From: Prevotella sp. UBA4376
GTDB lineage: Bacteria; Bacteroidota; Bacteroidia; Bacteroidales; Bacteroidaceae
Assembly (NCBI GenBank): GCA_002391185.1
Contig: DGRY01000031.1
Location: 1 to 10,298, forward strand
DNA length: 10,298 nt
Reading direction: 5' to 3'
This document shows positions 4,193 to 10,298 of the stretch, piece after piece. Made by a program: the position numbers and the translations under genes. Within the stretch, counting starts at the first letter, position 1; every line of letters starts with the position of its first letter. The notes under the pieces are model-generated. The model did no database searches, was not told where the DNA came from, and worked only from the letters and a program-made list of their open reading frames with translations.

Positions 4193-5662
4193 ATGTATCA
4201 AAACGAAACAGGTAGCAAGACTTATCTGGCTGGCATCGTAATGGTTGCTGTGCTGGGAGGATTGCTCTTCGGTTACGACACCGCCGTTATCTCAGGTGCC
4301 GAGAAAGGTCTCCAGGCTTTCTTCCTGGGTGCAAAGGATTTCCATTATACCGATGTTATGCACGGTTTCACATCATCATCGGCTCTTATTGGATGTATTA
4401 TTGGTTCTGCTCTCTCAGGATTGTTTGCCGACAAGTTCGGACGTAAGCGCAGTTTGATTTTTGCCGGTATCTGCTTCTTTATCTCTGCCTACGGAAGCAT
4501 GGATCCAGAAACATTCGGTATTATGACAAAGGGAGAGCCTACATGGAATCTTCTTATTGTGTTCAACTGTTACCGTGTTCTTGGTGGTATTGGCGTAGGT
4601 ATGGCATCAGCAATATGCCCTATGTATATTGGCGAGATTGCTCCAAGCGACAAACGAGGAATGTTGGTATCATTCAACCAGTTTGCCATTATCTTCGGTC
4701 AGCTGGTAGTATATTTCGTTAACTTCATTATTCTTGGTGAGCACACCAACCCTGTTATAGAAAGCATTGGTCAGGGTTTCTCTCAGGTAGTACCAAATAG
4801 CGACCCTTGGACAATAGCTACCGGATGGCGTTATATGTTTGGTTCTGAGTGTGTGCCAGCTGGTTTGTTTACTCTTCTTATCTGCTTTGTTCCTGAGACT
4901 CCTCGCTACTTGGCTAAGATTGGTCAAGATGACAAGGCTCTAAGCGTTCTTGCGCGTATAAATGGAGCTTCAAAGGGTGCTCAGATTCTCACCGACATCA
5001 AGAATACTGTTACTGAGAAGACTGAAAAGCTTATGGCTTACGGATTCATGTGTATCTTCGTAGGTATCATGCTTTCTGTATTCCAGCAGGCAGTAGGTAT
5101 CAACGCTGTGCTCTATTATGCTCCACGTATCTTTGCCGATATGGGTATGGACAATCCTATGGTTGTTACCGTTGTCATGGGTATAGTAAACATCTCGTTC
5201 ACCCTTGTAGCCGTGTTTACAGTAGAGAAGCTTGGCAGAAAGCCATTGCTGATTAGTGGTTCTTTAGGTATGGCTCTTGGTGCTTTTGGTGTGGCTATCA
5301 CCTTTGGTAATCCAGCCCTTGAAATGGTGACCATGCTTAGCCTGATGCTTTATGCAGCCTGCTTTATGTTCTCATGGGGTCCAATCTGCTGGGTATATAT
5401 AGCCGAACTGTTCCCTAACACCATCCGTGGCGGTGCTACAGCTATTGCCGTTGCTTTCCAATGGATATTTAACTTTATCGTTAGCTCTACCTTTGTGCCT
5501 ATGTTCAATATTGAGCTTACCAAGGGCGATGGCTTCGGCCATTGGTTCACATACGGTCTATACGGATTAATCTGCGTTATCGCAGCAATCTTCGTATGGA
5601 AACTCGTTCCTGAGACAAAGGGCAAGACCCTTGAGGATATGAGTAAACTATGGAGGAAATAG
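4193..5662 (+). CDS. xylE: D-xylose/proton symporter-like sugar transporter (MFS)
   Basis: This 489-residue, 12-helix inner membrane protein of the MFS sugar porter family imports a sugar with a proton. Family signatures are present: GYDTAVISG in helix 1, ADKFGRKRS after helix 2, RGMLVSFNQFAIIFGQ, CFVPETPRYL after helix 6, QQAVGINAVLYYAP in helix 7, EKLGRKPL, WGPICW, and VPETKGKTLE at the C-terminal end. Compared from memory with E. coli XylE (491 residues), the sugar-contacting residues correspond: Phe26, proton-coupling Asp29, Gln163, Gln298/Gln299, Asn304, Asn333, Trp400, Gln423 and Trp424. This supports D-xylose, although glucose or another sugar cannot be excluded. The gene is monocistronic here, with its own promoter, possible 11-bp operator repeats, and a terminator downstream; no xylose isomerase or kinase gene is in view. 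Confidence 0.9.
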   Translation: MYQNETGSKTYLAGIVMVAVLGGLLFGYDTAVISGAEKGLQAFFLGAKDFHYTDVMHGFTSSSALIGCIIGSALSGLFADKFGRKRSLIFAGICFFISAYGSMDPETFGIMTKGEPTWNLLIVFNCYRVLGGIGVGMASAICPMYIGEIAPSDKRGMLVSFNQFAIIFGQLVVYFVNFIILGEHTNPVIESIGQGFSQVVPNSDPWTIATGWRYMFGSECVPAGLFTLLICFVPETPRYLAKIGQDDKALSVLARINGASKGAQILTDIKNTVTEKTEKLMAYGFMCIFVGIMLSVFQQAVGINAVLYYAPRIFADMGMDNPMVVTVVMGIVNISFTLVAVFTVEKLGRKPLLISGSLGMALGAFGVAITFGNPALEMVTMLSLMLYAACFMFSWGPICWVYIAELFPNTIRGGATAIAVAFQWIFNFIVSSTFVPMFNIELTKGDGFGHWFTYGLYGLICVIAAIFVWKLVPETKGKTLEDMSKLWRK

Positions 5663-5665
5663 AAA

Positions 5666-5696
5666 CCTCCCCCATCCCCCTCCAACAGGAGGGGGC
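5666..5696. repeat. GC-rich hairpin after the symporter stop codon
   Basis: A C-rich stretch 3 bp after the xylE stop contains a perfect 8-bp stem, CCCCCTCC (5676-5683) and GGAGGGGG (5688-5695), with the loop AACA. It resembles copies A and B in composition and in its placement next to a gene end, but the sequence is not the same. There is no T tract, so it is more likely a 3'-end-stabilising or dispersed repeat structure than a terminator. Confidence 0.7.
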
Positions 5697-5784
5697 TAAC
5701 CAACTAAAGACATAAAATAGCTATTATTGCTGTATTAGAAACGTTATACAGCATTTATGAAAAAAGGAGCAATAACAATTAAAT

Positions 5785-5826
5785 ATAAAAAGGGAAAGCA
5801 GCAAGCAATGCTCTTTCCCTTTTTAT
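5785..5826. terminator. Bidirectional intrinsic terminator between xylE and ybeY
   Basis: Perfect 14-nt arms (5785-5798 and 5813-5826) enclose a 14-nt loop that can add four more pairs (AGCA/TGCT). An A tract on the left and a T tract on the right allow termination in both directions. It serves the rightward symporter gene and the convergent leftward operon ending in ybeY. Confidence 0.9.
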
Positions 5827-5831
5827 TAGTA

Positions 5832-5894
5832 TCAGAATTATCGGAACATTCGGAATAATCAGAGTAATCGGAATATTCTGAATTTTCTGAACAC
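5832..5894. repeat. 9-bp tandem repeat array (TCGGAATAT-like, 7 units)
   Basis: Seven contiguous degenerate 9-bp units each begin TC(A/G/T)GA: TCAGAATTA, TCGGAACAT, TCGGAATAA, TCAGAGTAA, TCGGAATAT, TCTGAATTT, TCTGAACAC. The array fills the gap between the terminator and the ybeY stop codon. No inverted partner array was found in the window. Confidence 0.8.
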
Positions 5895-5897
5895 CCT

Positions 5898-6338
5898 CTA
5901 ATTATTAGCCTCTTTGAGCTCTTTCAGAAGCAGCAAAGCCTTATTCTCATTGGCTTCCATTATCTCGCGCTCACCAGGCCCTTTGTCGTTGATGCCACAG
6001 AGATGAAGGATGCCGTGGATGATTACACGATGAAGTTCCTCGTCGTAGCTTTTGCCAAACTTCTCGGCATTGGTACGTATTGTATCAAGAGAGATAACAA
6101 GATCGCCATTGATTACATCGCCCTCATCATAGTCGAAAGTGATGATATCAGTATAATAATCGTGACCTAAGTATTCACGATTAGTCTGCAAAATACTCTC
6201 GTCATCAACAAACATATAACCTATCTCACCTACTTTGCGACCATAGGTGGCAGCAACAGCCTTTATCCATTTTGTGGTGAAACGCTTCTTGATGTTAGGC
6301 ATTTTTACACCTTCTGCATTATACGTAATCATAATCAA
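5898..6338 (-). CDS. ybeY: rRNA maturation endoribonuclease YbeY
   Basis: This 146-residue, single-domain UPF0054 metalloprotein takes part in 16S rRNA 3'-end processing and ribosome quality control in the cytoplasm. Visible family features are GYMFVDDESILQTNREYLGHDYYTDIITFDY in two stretches (40-58 and 59-70), the GDLVIS strand (78-83), and the metal motif HGILHLCGINDKG with His108 and His112. The third ligand, His in the E. coli motif HGxLHLxGYDH, is replaced by Asp118 in this alignment, as I recall being usual in Bacteroidetes. The ATG at 6338 or the one 6 bp later (6332) can start it; MITYNAEG matches the usual N-terminus, which favours the second slightly. It is the last gene of the leftward operon, 35 bp after coaD, and ends near the terminator. 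Confidence 0.93.
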   Translation of the reverse strand: MIMITYNAEGVKMPNIKKRFTTKWIKAVAATYGRKVGEIGYMFVDDESILQTNREYLGHDYYTDIITFDYDEGDVINGDLVISLDTIRTNAEKFGKSYDEELHRVIIHGILHLCGINDKGPGEREIMEANENKALLLLKELKEANN

Positions 6339-6373
6339 AAACTATTTAAACAGAAACTTTTTTCTTGTACATT

Positions 6374-6838
6374 TTATTTTTCTGAGACAACAGAACCATT
6401 GGGCAGAAACTCGCTAACGTCGCGTCCGAAATACTTTAATTCTCTGACCAAGGTAGAGCTAACACTTGCCAAACCTGGCTCGGCAAAAAGAAGTATTGTT
6501 TCAAGACCTCCCATGCGTTTATTGAACTCTGCCTGCTCACGCTCATACTCGAAATCCTTAACCGAACGAACACCACGAACAATAAAGCGGGCTTTTTTGC
6601 GCTTTGCGAGGTCGATTGTAAGATCAGAGTAAGATTCTACCTCTATACGAGGTTCGTTGCCGTATAGAGCCTTTATTGCACTCACACGGGCATCAATTTC
6701 TTCCTGAGCATGTTTCAATTTGCTCATTGCTACAGAAATCACGATTTTATCGAAGAGTGGCAAGGCACGCTCAACGATGTTTTGATGACCAATAGTAAAC
6801 GGGTCAAAGGTGCCAGTAAATAATGCTATTCTTTCCAT
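6374..6838 (-). CDS. coaD: Phosphopantetheine adenylyltransferase
   Basis: This 154-residue cytoplasmic enzyme transfers AMP from ATP to 4'-phosphopantetheine, giving dephospho-coenzyme A, the step before last in coenzyme A synthesis. Nucleotidyltransferase motifs are intact: GTFDPFTIGH with His18, Lys42-type basic residues in SKLKHA, RGVRSVKDFEYE (88-99) and the VSSTLVRE motif (126-133) that binds ATP. The length matches the family. It lies 17 bp downstream of ruvB and 35 bp upstream of ybeY, so it is almost surely co-transcribed. Nothing unusual was seen. Confidence 0.96.
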   Translation of the reverse strand: MERIALFTGTFDPFTIGHQNIVERALPLFDKIVISVAMSKLKHAQEEIDARVSAIKALYGNEPRIEVESYSDLTIDLAKRKKARFIVRGVRSVKDFEYEREQAEFNKRMGGLETILLFAEPGLASVSSTLVRELKYFGRDVSEFLPNGSVVSEK

Positions 6839-6855
6839 ATATCCGGCAAATAAAG

Positions 6856-7890
6856 TTATCCAAACAAATCGGGTTGCATAACATTCCCTGCATAGGAATT
6901 GCGACCAAGATGATCATAGGCAAGCTTTGTTGCCATTCGTCCACGTGGTGTGCGCTTGATGAATCCCTCCATGATTAAGAATGGCTCATAAACATCCTCC
7001 ACGGTACCTGCATCCTCGCCAATAGCTGTGGCAATAGTAGATATTCCAACAGGACCGCCACGGAACTTATCAATAATGGTGAGCAGGATTTTGTTATCAA
7101 TATCATCAAGACCATAACTATCAATATTCAACGACTGCAGAGCCATTGTAGCTATGTCGTGGGTGATAGTGCCGTTTCCTTTCACCTGTGCAAAATCGCG
7201 CACACGACGCAACAGAGAGTTGGCTATACGGGGGGTGCCACGACTGCGACGGCTAATTTCAACAGCAGCCTCATCGTCGATAGGTACTTTGAGAAGCATA
7301 GCAGAACGCTTTATGATGCGCTGCAAAGTTTCGGGATCATAATATTCCAAGTGCATGTTGATACCAAAACGGGCACGCAAAGGAGCTGTAAGCATTCCCG
7401 AACGTGTGGTGGCACCAACAAGAGTGAAGGGATTAAGATCTATCTGAATGCTGCGTGCCGAAGGACCTTTATCTATCATGATATCTATGCGATAGTCCTC
7501 CATTGCCGAATAAAGATATTCCTCTACCACAGGCGAAAGGCGATGAATCTCATCGATAAAGAGTACATCGTTAGGTTCGAGCGAGGTAAGAATACCAGCA
7601 AGGTCTCCTGGTTTGTCGAGAATTGGTCCTGATGTTATCTTAAAGCCTACCCCAAGCTCATTAGCAATAATATTGCTCAATGTTGTCTTTCCTAATCCAG
7701 GAGGTCCATAGAGTAAAGTGTGATCAAGAGGCTCACCACGATATTTGGCTGCTTCTACAAACACTTCAAGGTTCTCTACAACCTTTTGCTGACCGTTAAA
7801 ATCGTCAAATCTTAAAGGTCGTAGGGCATTCTCAAACTCTTTCTCACTTGAGTTAAGGTTTTGTTCTCTTATATCGAAATCTTCTGTCAT
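6856..7890 (-). CDS. ruvB: Holliday junction branch migration helicase RuvB
   Basis: This 344-residue AAA+ motor works as a hexamer with RuvA to drive branch migration of Holliday junctions in recombinational repair. Visible features are: the N-terminal [12 protein letters not shown] region, Walker [10 protein letters not shown] (62-70), Walker B FIDEIHR (111-117, Asp113-Glu114), sensor 1 and arginine finger in [18 protein letters not shown] (Arg172), sensor 2 in [13 protein letters not shown] near 218-230, and the C-terminal winged-helix DNA-binding motif KRTPRGR (312-318). It is full length with all key residues. It begins 5 bp after the protease stop codon, which shows tight coupling. No ruvA is in view. 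Confidence 0.97.
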   Translation of the reverse strand: MTEDFDIREQNLNSSEKEFENALRPLRFDDFNGQQKVVENLEVFVEAAKYRGEPLDHTLLYGPPGLGKTTLSNIIANELGVGFKITSGPILDKPGDLAGILTSLEPNDVLFIDEIHRLSPVVEEYLYSAMEDYRIDIMIDKGPSARSIQIDLNPFTLVGATTRSGMLTAPLRARFGINMHLEYYDPETLQRIIKRSAMLLKVPIDDEAAVEISRRSRGTPRIANSLLRRVRDFAQVKGNGTITHDIATMALQSLNIDSYGLDDIDNKILLTIIDKFRGGPVGISTIATAIGEDAGTVEDVYEPFLIMEGFIKRTPRGRMATKLAYDHLGRNSYAGNVMQPDLFG

Positions 7891-7895
7891 GTAAT

Positions 7896-9464
7896 CTATT
7901 TTTGAGCAAAAAGGGTTATAGCTCGCTGAACGATAGTGTTGTTCTCGTTCATTATTTGGAAATACTCACTCATATCCCACAAATCGCGGGCTACAAGGGC
8001 TTTCATCTGCAACTTAAGTGACTTTATCGTCTTAACCAATTCTTCGTCGTTCTTAGGCTTTATTTTGTCCTTAGCAGCCTGGTTAAGAACATCATCAACC
8101 ATCTCTTTTGGTACTTCATAGCCTACAAGGAACTTCTGAAAATCGGGATATTGTTCTTTCAGCTGCTTGCGATGTTCGTCAACATACTTAAGGTTGGTGT
8201 TGATGATATAGCTGCGAGCTGCTATCTGACGATAAAATGGCGTATAAATTGTTGTATCAAGTGGTACGAAATAATCGGGCATAATTCCACCGCCACCATA
8301 TACGGCGCGATGCTTACGCAGAGTGTAGTATTTCAGGGAATCGGCAAAATGTATACTGTCGGCACTATAGAACTCACCATGCTTGTAACGCTTCTCAAGG
8401 TCAAGAGCATAGTCAAGCTGATTGCCCTTAGTATAAGGCTTCTGGATGCAACGACCTGAAGGTGTGTAATAATGAGCTATGGTGATGCGAAGCATACTAC
8501 CGTCGTCAAACTCTATAGGACGCTGCACAAGCCCCTTACCAAAGCTACGACGACCTACAACAAGTCCTCTATCCTGATCCTGAAGGGCTCCAGTAACAAT
8601 CTCTGATGCAGAAGCGCTGAACTCGTTGATAAGAACAACAACCTTTCCATCGAGCAAACGCCCATTTCCTTCTGCCTTAAACTCCTGGCGTTCGGCAGCA
8701 CGTCCCTTGGTATATACTATAAGATCGTTTTTCTGCAAGAACTCATTAGCAATCTGCACAGCAGCAACAAGATAACCGCCACCATTTTCCTGAAGGTCGA
8801 TAACAAGGTCTTTCATACCTTGCTTCTTAAGTTTTTCTACGCCCTCCATAAACTCATCGTATGTGGTCATACCAAATGACCCTATACGGATGTAGCCCAC
8901 CTGAGGACGAATCATATATACGGCATCTATTGTCTTTACAGGAATTTTATCACGGGTGACCTTAAATGTAAGCACATCCTTTATTCCACGACGAACAACA
9001 CCAAGTCGAACCTTTGTACCTTTAGGGCCACGCAAACGACGCATAATCTCTTTCTTAGACATCTTTACACCAGCGATAGCTGTGTCGTTAACGCTGATTA
9101 TACGGTCGCCGGCAATTATGCCTACCTTCTCAGAAGGTCCGTTGAGCACAGGCTGTATGACAAGCAATGTGTCGGCCTGCATATTAAACTGTATTCCTAT
9201 GCCGTCAAATGAACCATTTAGAGGTTCGTTCATAGCCTTTGTTTCCTTGGCTGTAGAGTAAGCAGAATGAGGATCAAGCTTCTCTATCATGCCACGAATA
9301 CCATCTTCCACAAGTTTGTTTTCGTCAACCGAATCAACATACAAGCTCTTTATGGCACTCTCAGCTATAAAAAGCTTACGCATGAGATTGTCGCGAGACT
9401 GCGCAAAAACAGAACTATATGCTGCAATCAATACTGATATTACAAATAATCTCTTCATATTCAT
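7896..9464 (-). CDS. S41 family C-terminal processing protease
   Basis: This 522-residue periplasmic serine protease (CtpA/Prc type) cleaves proteins near their C-termini. It has a signal peptide ([20 protein letters not shown], then AQ; the start may be Met3), a helical N-terminal region, a PDZ domain about residues 80-165 ([21 protein letters not shown]) and the catalytic core. The Ser-Lys dyad is Ser285 in the FSASASEI motif and Lys310 in SFGKGLVQ, 25 residues apart as in Prc. ENGGGYL near 226-232 is the usual substrate-cleft loop. The C-terminal ~130 residues form an extra helical domain common in Bacteroidetes members. It sits 25 bp after parE and 5 bp before ruvB. Its substrate is unknown. 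Confidence 0.94.
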   Translation of the reverse strand: MNMKRLFVISVLIAAYSSVFAQSRDNLMRKLFIAESAIKSLYVDSVDENKLVEDGIRGMIEKLDPHSAYSTAKETKAMNEPLNGSFDGIGIQFNMQADTLLVIQPVLNGPSEKVGIIAGDRIISVNDTAIAGVKMSKKEIMRRLRGPKGTKVRLGVVRRGIKDVLTFKVTRDKIPVKTIDAVYMIRPQVGYIRIGSFGMTTYDEFMEGVEKLKKQGMKDLVIDLQENGGGYLVAAVQIANEFLQKNDLIVYTKGRAAERQEFKAEGNGRLLDGKVVVLINEFSASASEIVTGALQDQDRGLVVGRRSFGKGLVQRPIEFDDGSMLRITIAHYYTPSGRCIQKPYTKGNQLDYALDLEKRYKHGEFYSADSIHFADSLKYYTLRKHRAVYGGGGIMPDYFVPLDTTIYTPFYRQIAARSYIINTNLKYVDEHRKQLKEQYPDFQKFLVGYEVPKEMVDDVLNQAAKDKIKPKNDEELVKTIKSLKLQMKALVARDLWDMSEYFQIMNENNTIVQRAITLFAQK

Positions 9465-9489
9465 TCTTATCTGTGGAAGACAGTTTTAT

Positions 9490-10298
9490 TTAATCAATAG
9501 GGTCTGTATCTTCTGGAAGGTCTTCTTCAATTACCAGATTGTCGATAATGAAGTTCTGACGTTCCATAGTGTTCTTACCCATGTAATACTCCAGAAGTTG
9601 CTGAACCTGATCGTTCTTGTGCAAAGTTACCTGTTCAAGACGCATATCTGGTCCGATGAAATGGACAAATTCTTCAGGGGAGATCTCACCAAGTCCCTTG
9701 AATCGGGTAATCTCTGGGTCTGGTCCCAAATCTTTAATTGCAGCAAGACGTTCTTCTTCGCTATAGCAATAACGTGTGATGAAATCGTTCTTTTTATCCT
9801 TTTCTCCAAGCAGAGCATCGGCATCGGCAATAACCTGTTTGTTCTTTATCTTCGTGCGACGATTGCGCACACGGAACAATGGGGTTTGAAGAACATACAC
9901 ATGACCTTTCTTGATGAGCTCGGGGAAGAACTGCAGGAAGAATGTTATTGTAAGCAAACGAATGTGCATACCATCTACATCGGCATCGGTAGCCACAATA
10001 ACCTTGTTGTAGCGCAGATTATCCAAGCCATCTTCAATATCGAGTGCAGCCTGAAGAAGATTAAACTCTTCGTTTTCGTAGCACACCTTCTTGGTTAGTC
10101 CGAAGCAGTTGAGAGGCTTTCCACGCAAAGAGAACACCGCCTGTGTGTTTACATCACGGCTCTTTGTGATAGAACCACTTGCAGAGTCACCCTCGGTGAT
10201 GAAGATTGATGATTCTTCCTTACGATCGTTCTTAACATCACAGAAGTGGATACGACAGTCGCGGAGCTTTCGATTGTGAAGGTTGGCTTTCTTGGCAC
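9490..10298 (-). CDS. parE: DNA topoisomerase IV subunit B, C-terminal part (cut by window edge)
   Basis: The visible 269 codons are the C-terminal part of a type IIA topoisomerase B subunit; the frame runs open through the right edge, so the GTG at 10137 is not a start. The TOPRIM metal-binding motif appears as TEGDSASGS near the upstream side, followed by [10 protein letters not shown], the DADVDG acidic triad motif within [14 protein letters not shown], and [12 protein letters not shown]. ParE pairs with ParC to unlink daughter chromosomes. I prefer ParE over GyrB because the SASGS form of the motif and the [13 protein letters not shown] stretch recall Bacteroidetes ParE, while GyrB usually keeps EGDSAGGSAK. 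The C-terminal end is acidic ([13 protein letters not shown]). It is the first visible gene of the operon. Confidence 0.9.
   Translation of the reverse strand, partial: AKKANLHNRKLRDCRIHFCDVKNDRKEESSIFITEGDSASGSITKSRDVNTQAVFSLRGKPLNCFGLTKKVCYENEEFNLLQAALDIEDGLDNLRYNKVIVATDADVDGMHIRLLTITFFLQFFPELIKKGHVYVLQTPLFRVRNRRTKIKNKQVIADADALLGEKDKKNDFITRYCYSEEERLAAIKDLGPDPEITRFKGLGEISPEEFVHFIGPDMRLEQVTLHKNDQVQQLLEYYMGKNTMERQNFIIDNLVIEEDLPEDTDPID

Noticed and set aside
5757..5858. 33-codon plus-strand frame beginning MKKGAITIKYKKGK
   Set aside because: It reads through the terminator hairpin and into the 9-bp array, so coding is unlikely.
6339..6373. Internal promoter between coaD and ybeY
   Set aside because: The leftward sequence has a TAGTTTTTG stretch that is one base off the TAnnTTTG spacing, and the gap is short. 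Co-transcription with coaD is simpler.
7159..7632. 157-codon plus-strand frame within ruvB
   Set aside because: It is fully antisense to ruvB, with low-information composition. RuvB motifs on the minus strand explain the region.
9289..10098. 269-codon open frame on the plus strand
   Set aside because: It is antisense to the S41 protease start and parE, both strongly supported by motifs. Its translation has no recognisable domain and no promoter, so it is a by-product of codon use on the other strand.

Overview
The window looks like a chromosomal segment from a Bacteroidales bacterium, most likely of the Prevotella/Segatella/Bacteroides group. The grounds are: four promoter boxes of the Bacteroidetes type (TAnnTTTG) placed before genes; a ParE-type TOPRIM motif EGDSASGS; a YbeY zinc motif of the form HGxLHLCGxxDKG; AT-rich leaders without clear Shine-Dalgarno sites; and GC-rich hairpin repeats between genes. 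The exact genus is inference.

Layout. At the left, a secreted endonuclease/exonuclease/phosphatase-fold protein is read rightwards (47-1090) and begins just after an array of 7-bp repeats. It converges on a very small leftward gene (36 codons, 1265-1375) that has its own promoter and shares a strong bidirectional hairpin terminator (1221-1257). Then come leftward dusB (1584-2543, tRNA dihydrouridine synthase, apparently leaderless) and a leftward small exported protein of unknown function (2785-3210). From 3211 to 4192 there is almost 1 kb of AT-rich non-coding DNA. It holds two adjacent large inverted-repeat elements, an array of 7-bp repeats, and the promoter region of a XylE-like sugar/proton symporter gene (4193-5662, rightward). 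The xylE unit ends at a second strong bidirectional terminator (5785-5826).

The right half is a tight leftward operon: parE (cut by the window edge) - S41 C-terminal processing protease - ruvB - coaD - ybeY. Gaps are 5 to 35 bp. It joins housekeeping functions: chromosome decatenation, periplasmic proteolysis, Holliday junction migration, coenzyme A synthesis and rRNA maturation.

The core genes are ordinary. The unusual material is between them. Short tandem arrays with periods of 7, 8, 9 and 11 bp recur in nearly every intergenic gap, several folded as inverted pairs. Two neighbouring elements share loop and tail sequence, but each has its own self-complementary 26-nt arms of unrelated sequence. 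GC-rich repeats sit next to gene ends. A tiny, well-delimited gene lies downstream of a LacI-family-like operator. No transposase, tRNA, rRNA or CRISPR array was seen.
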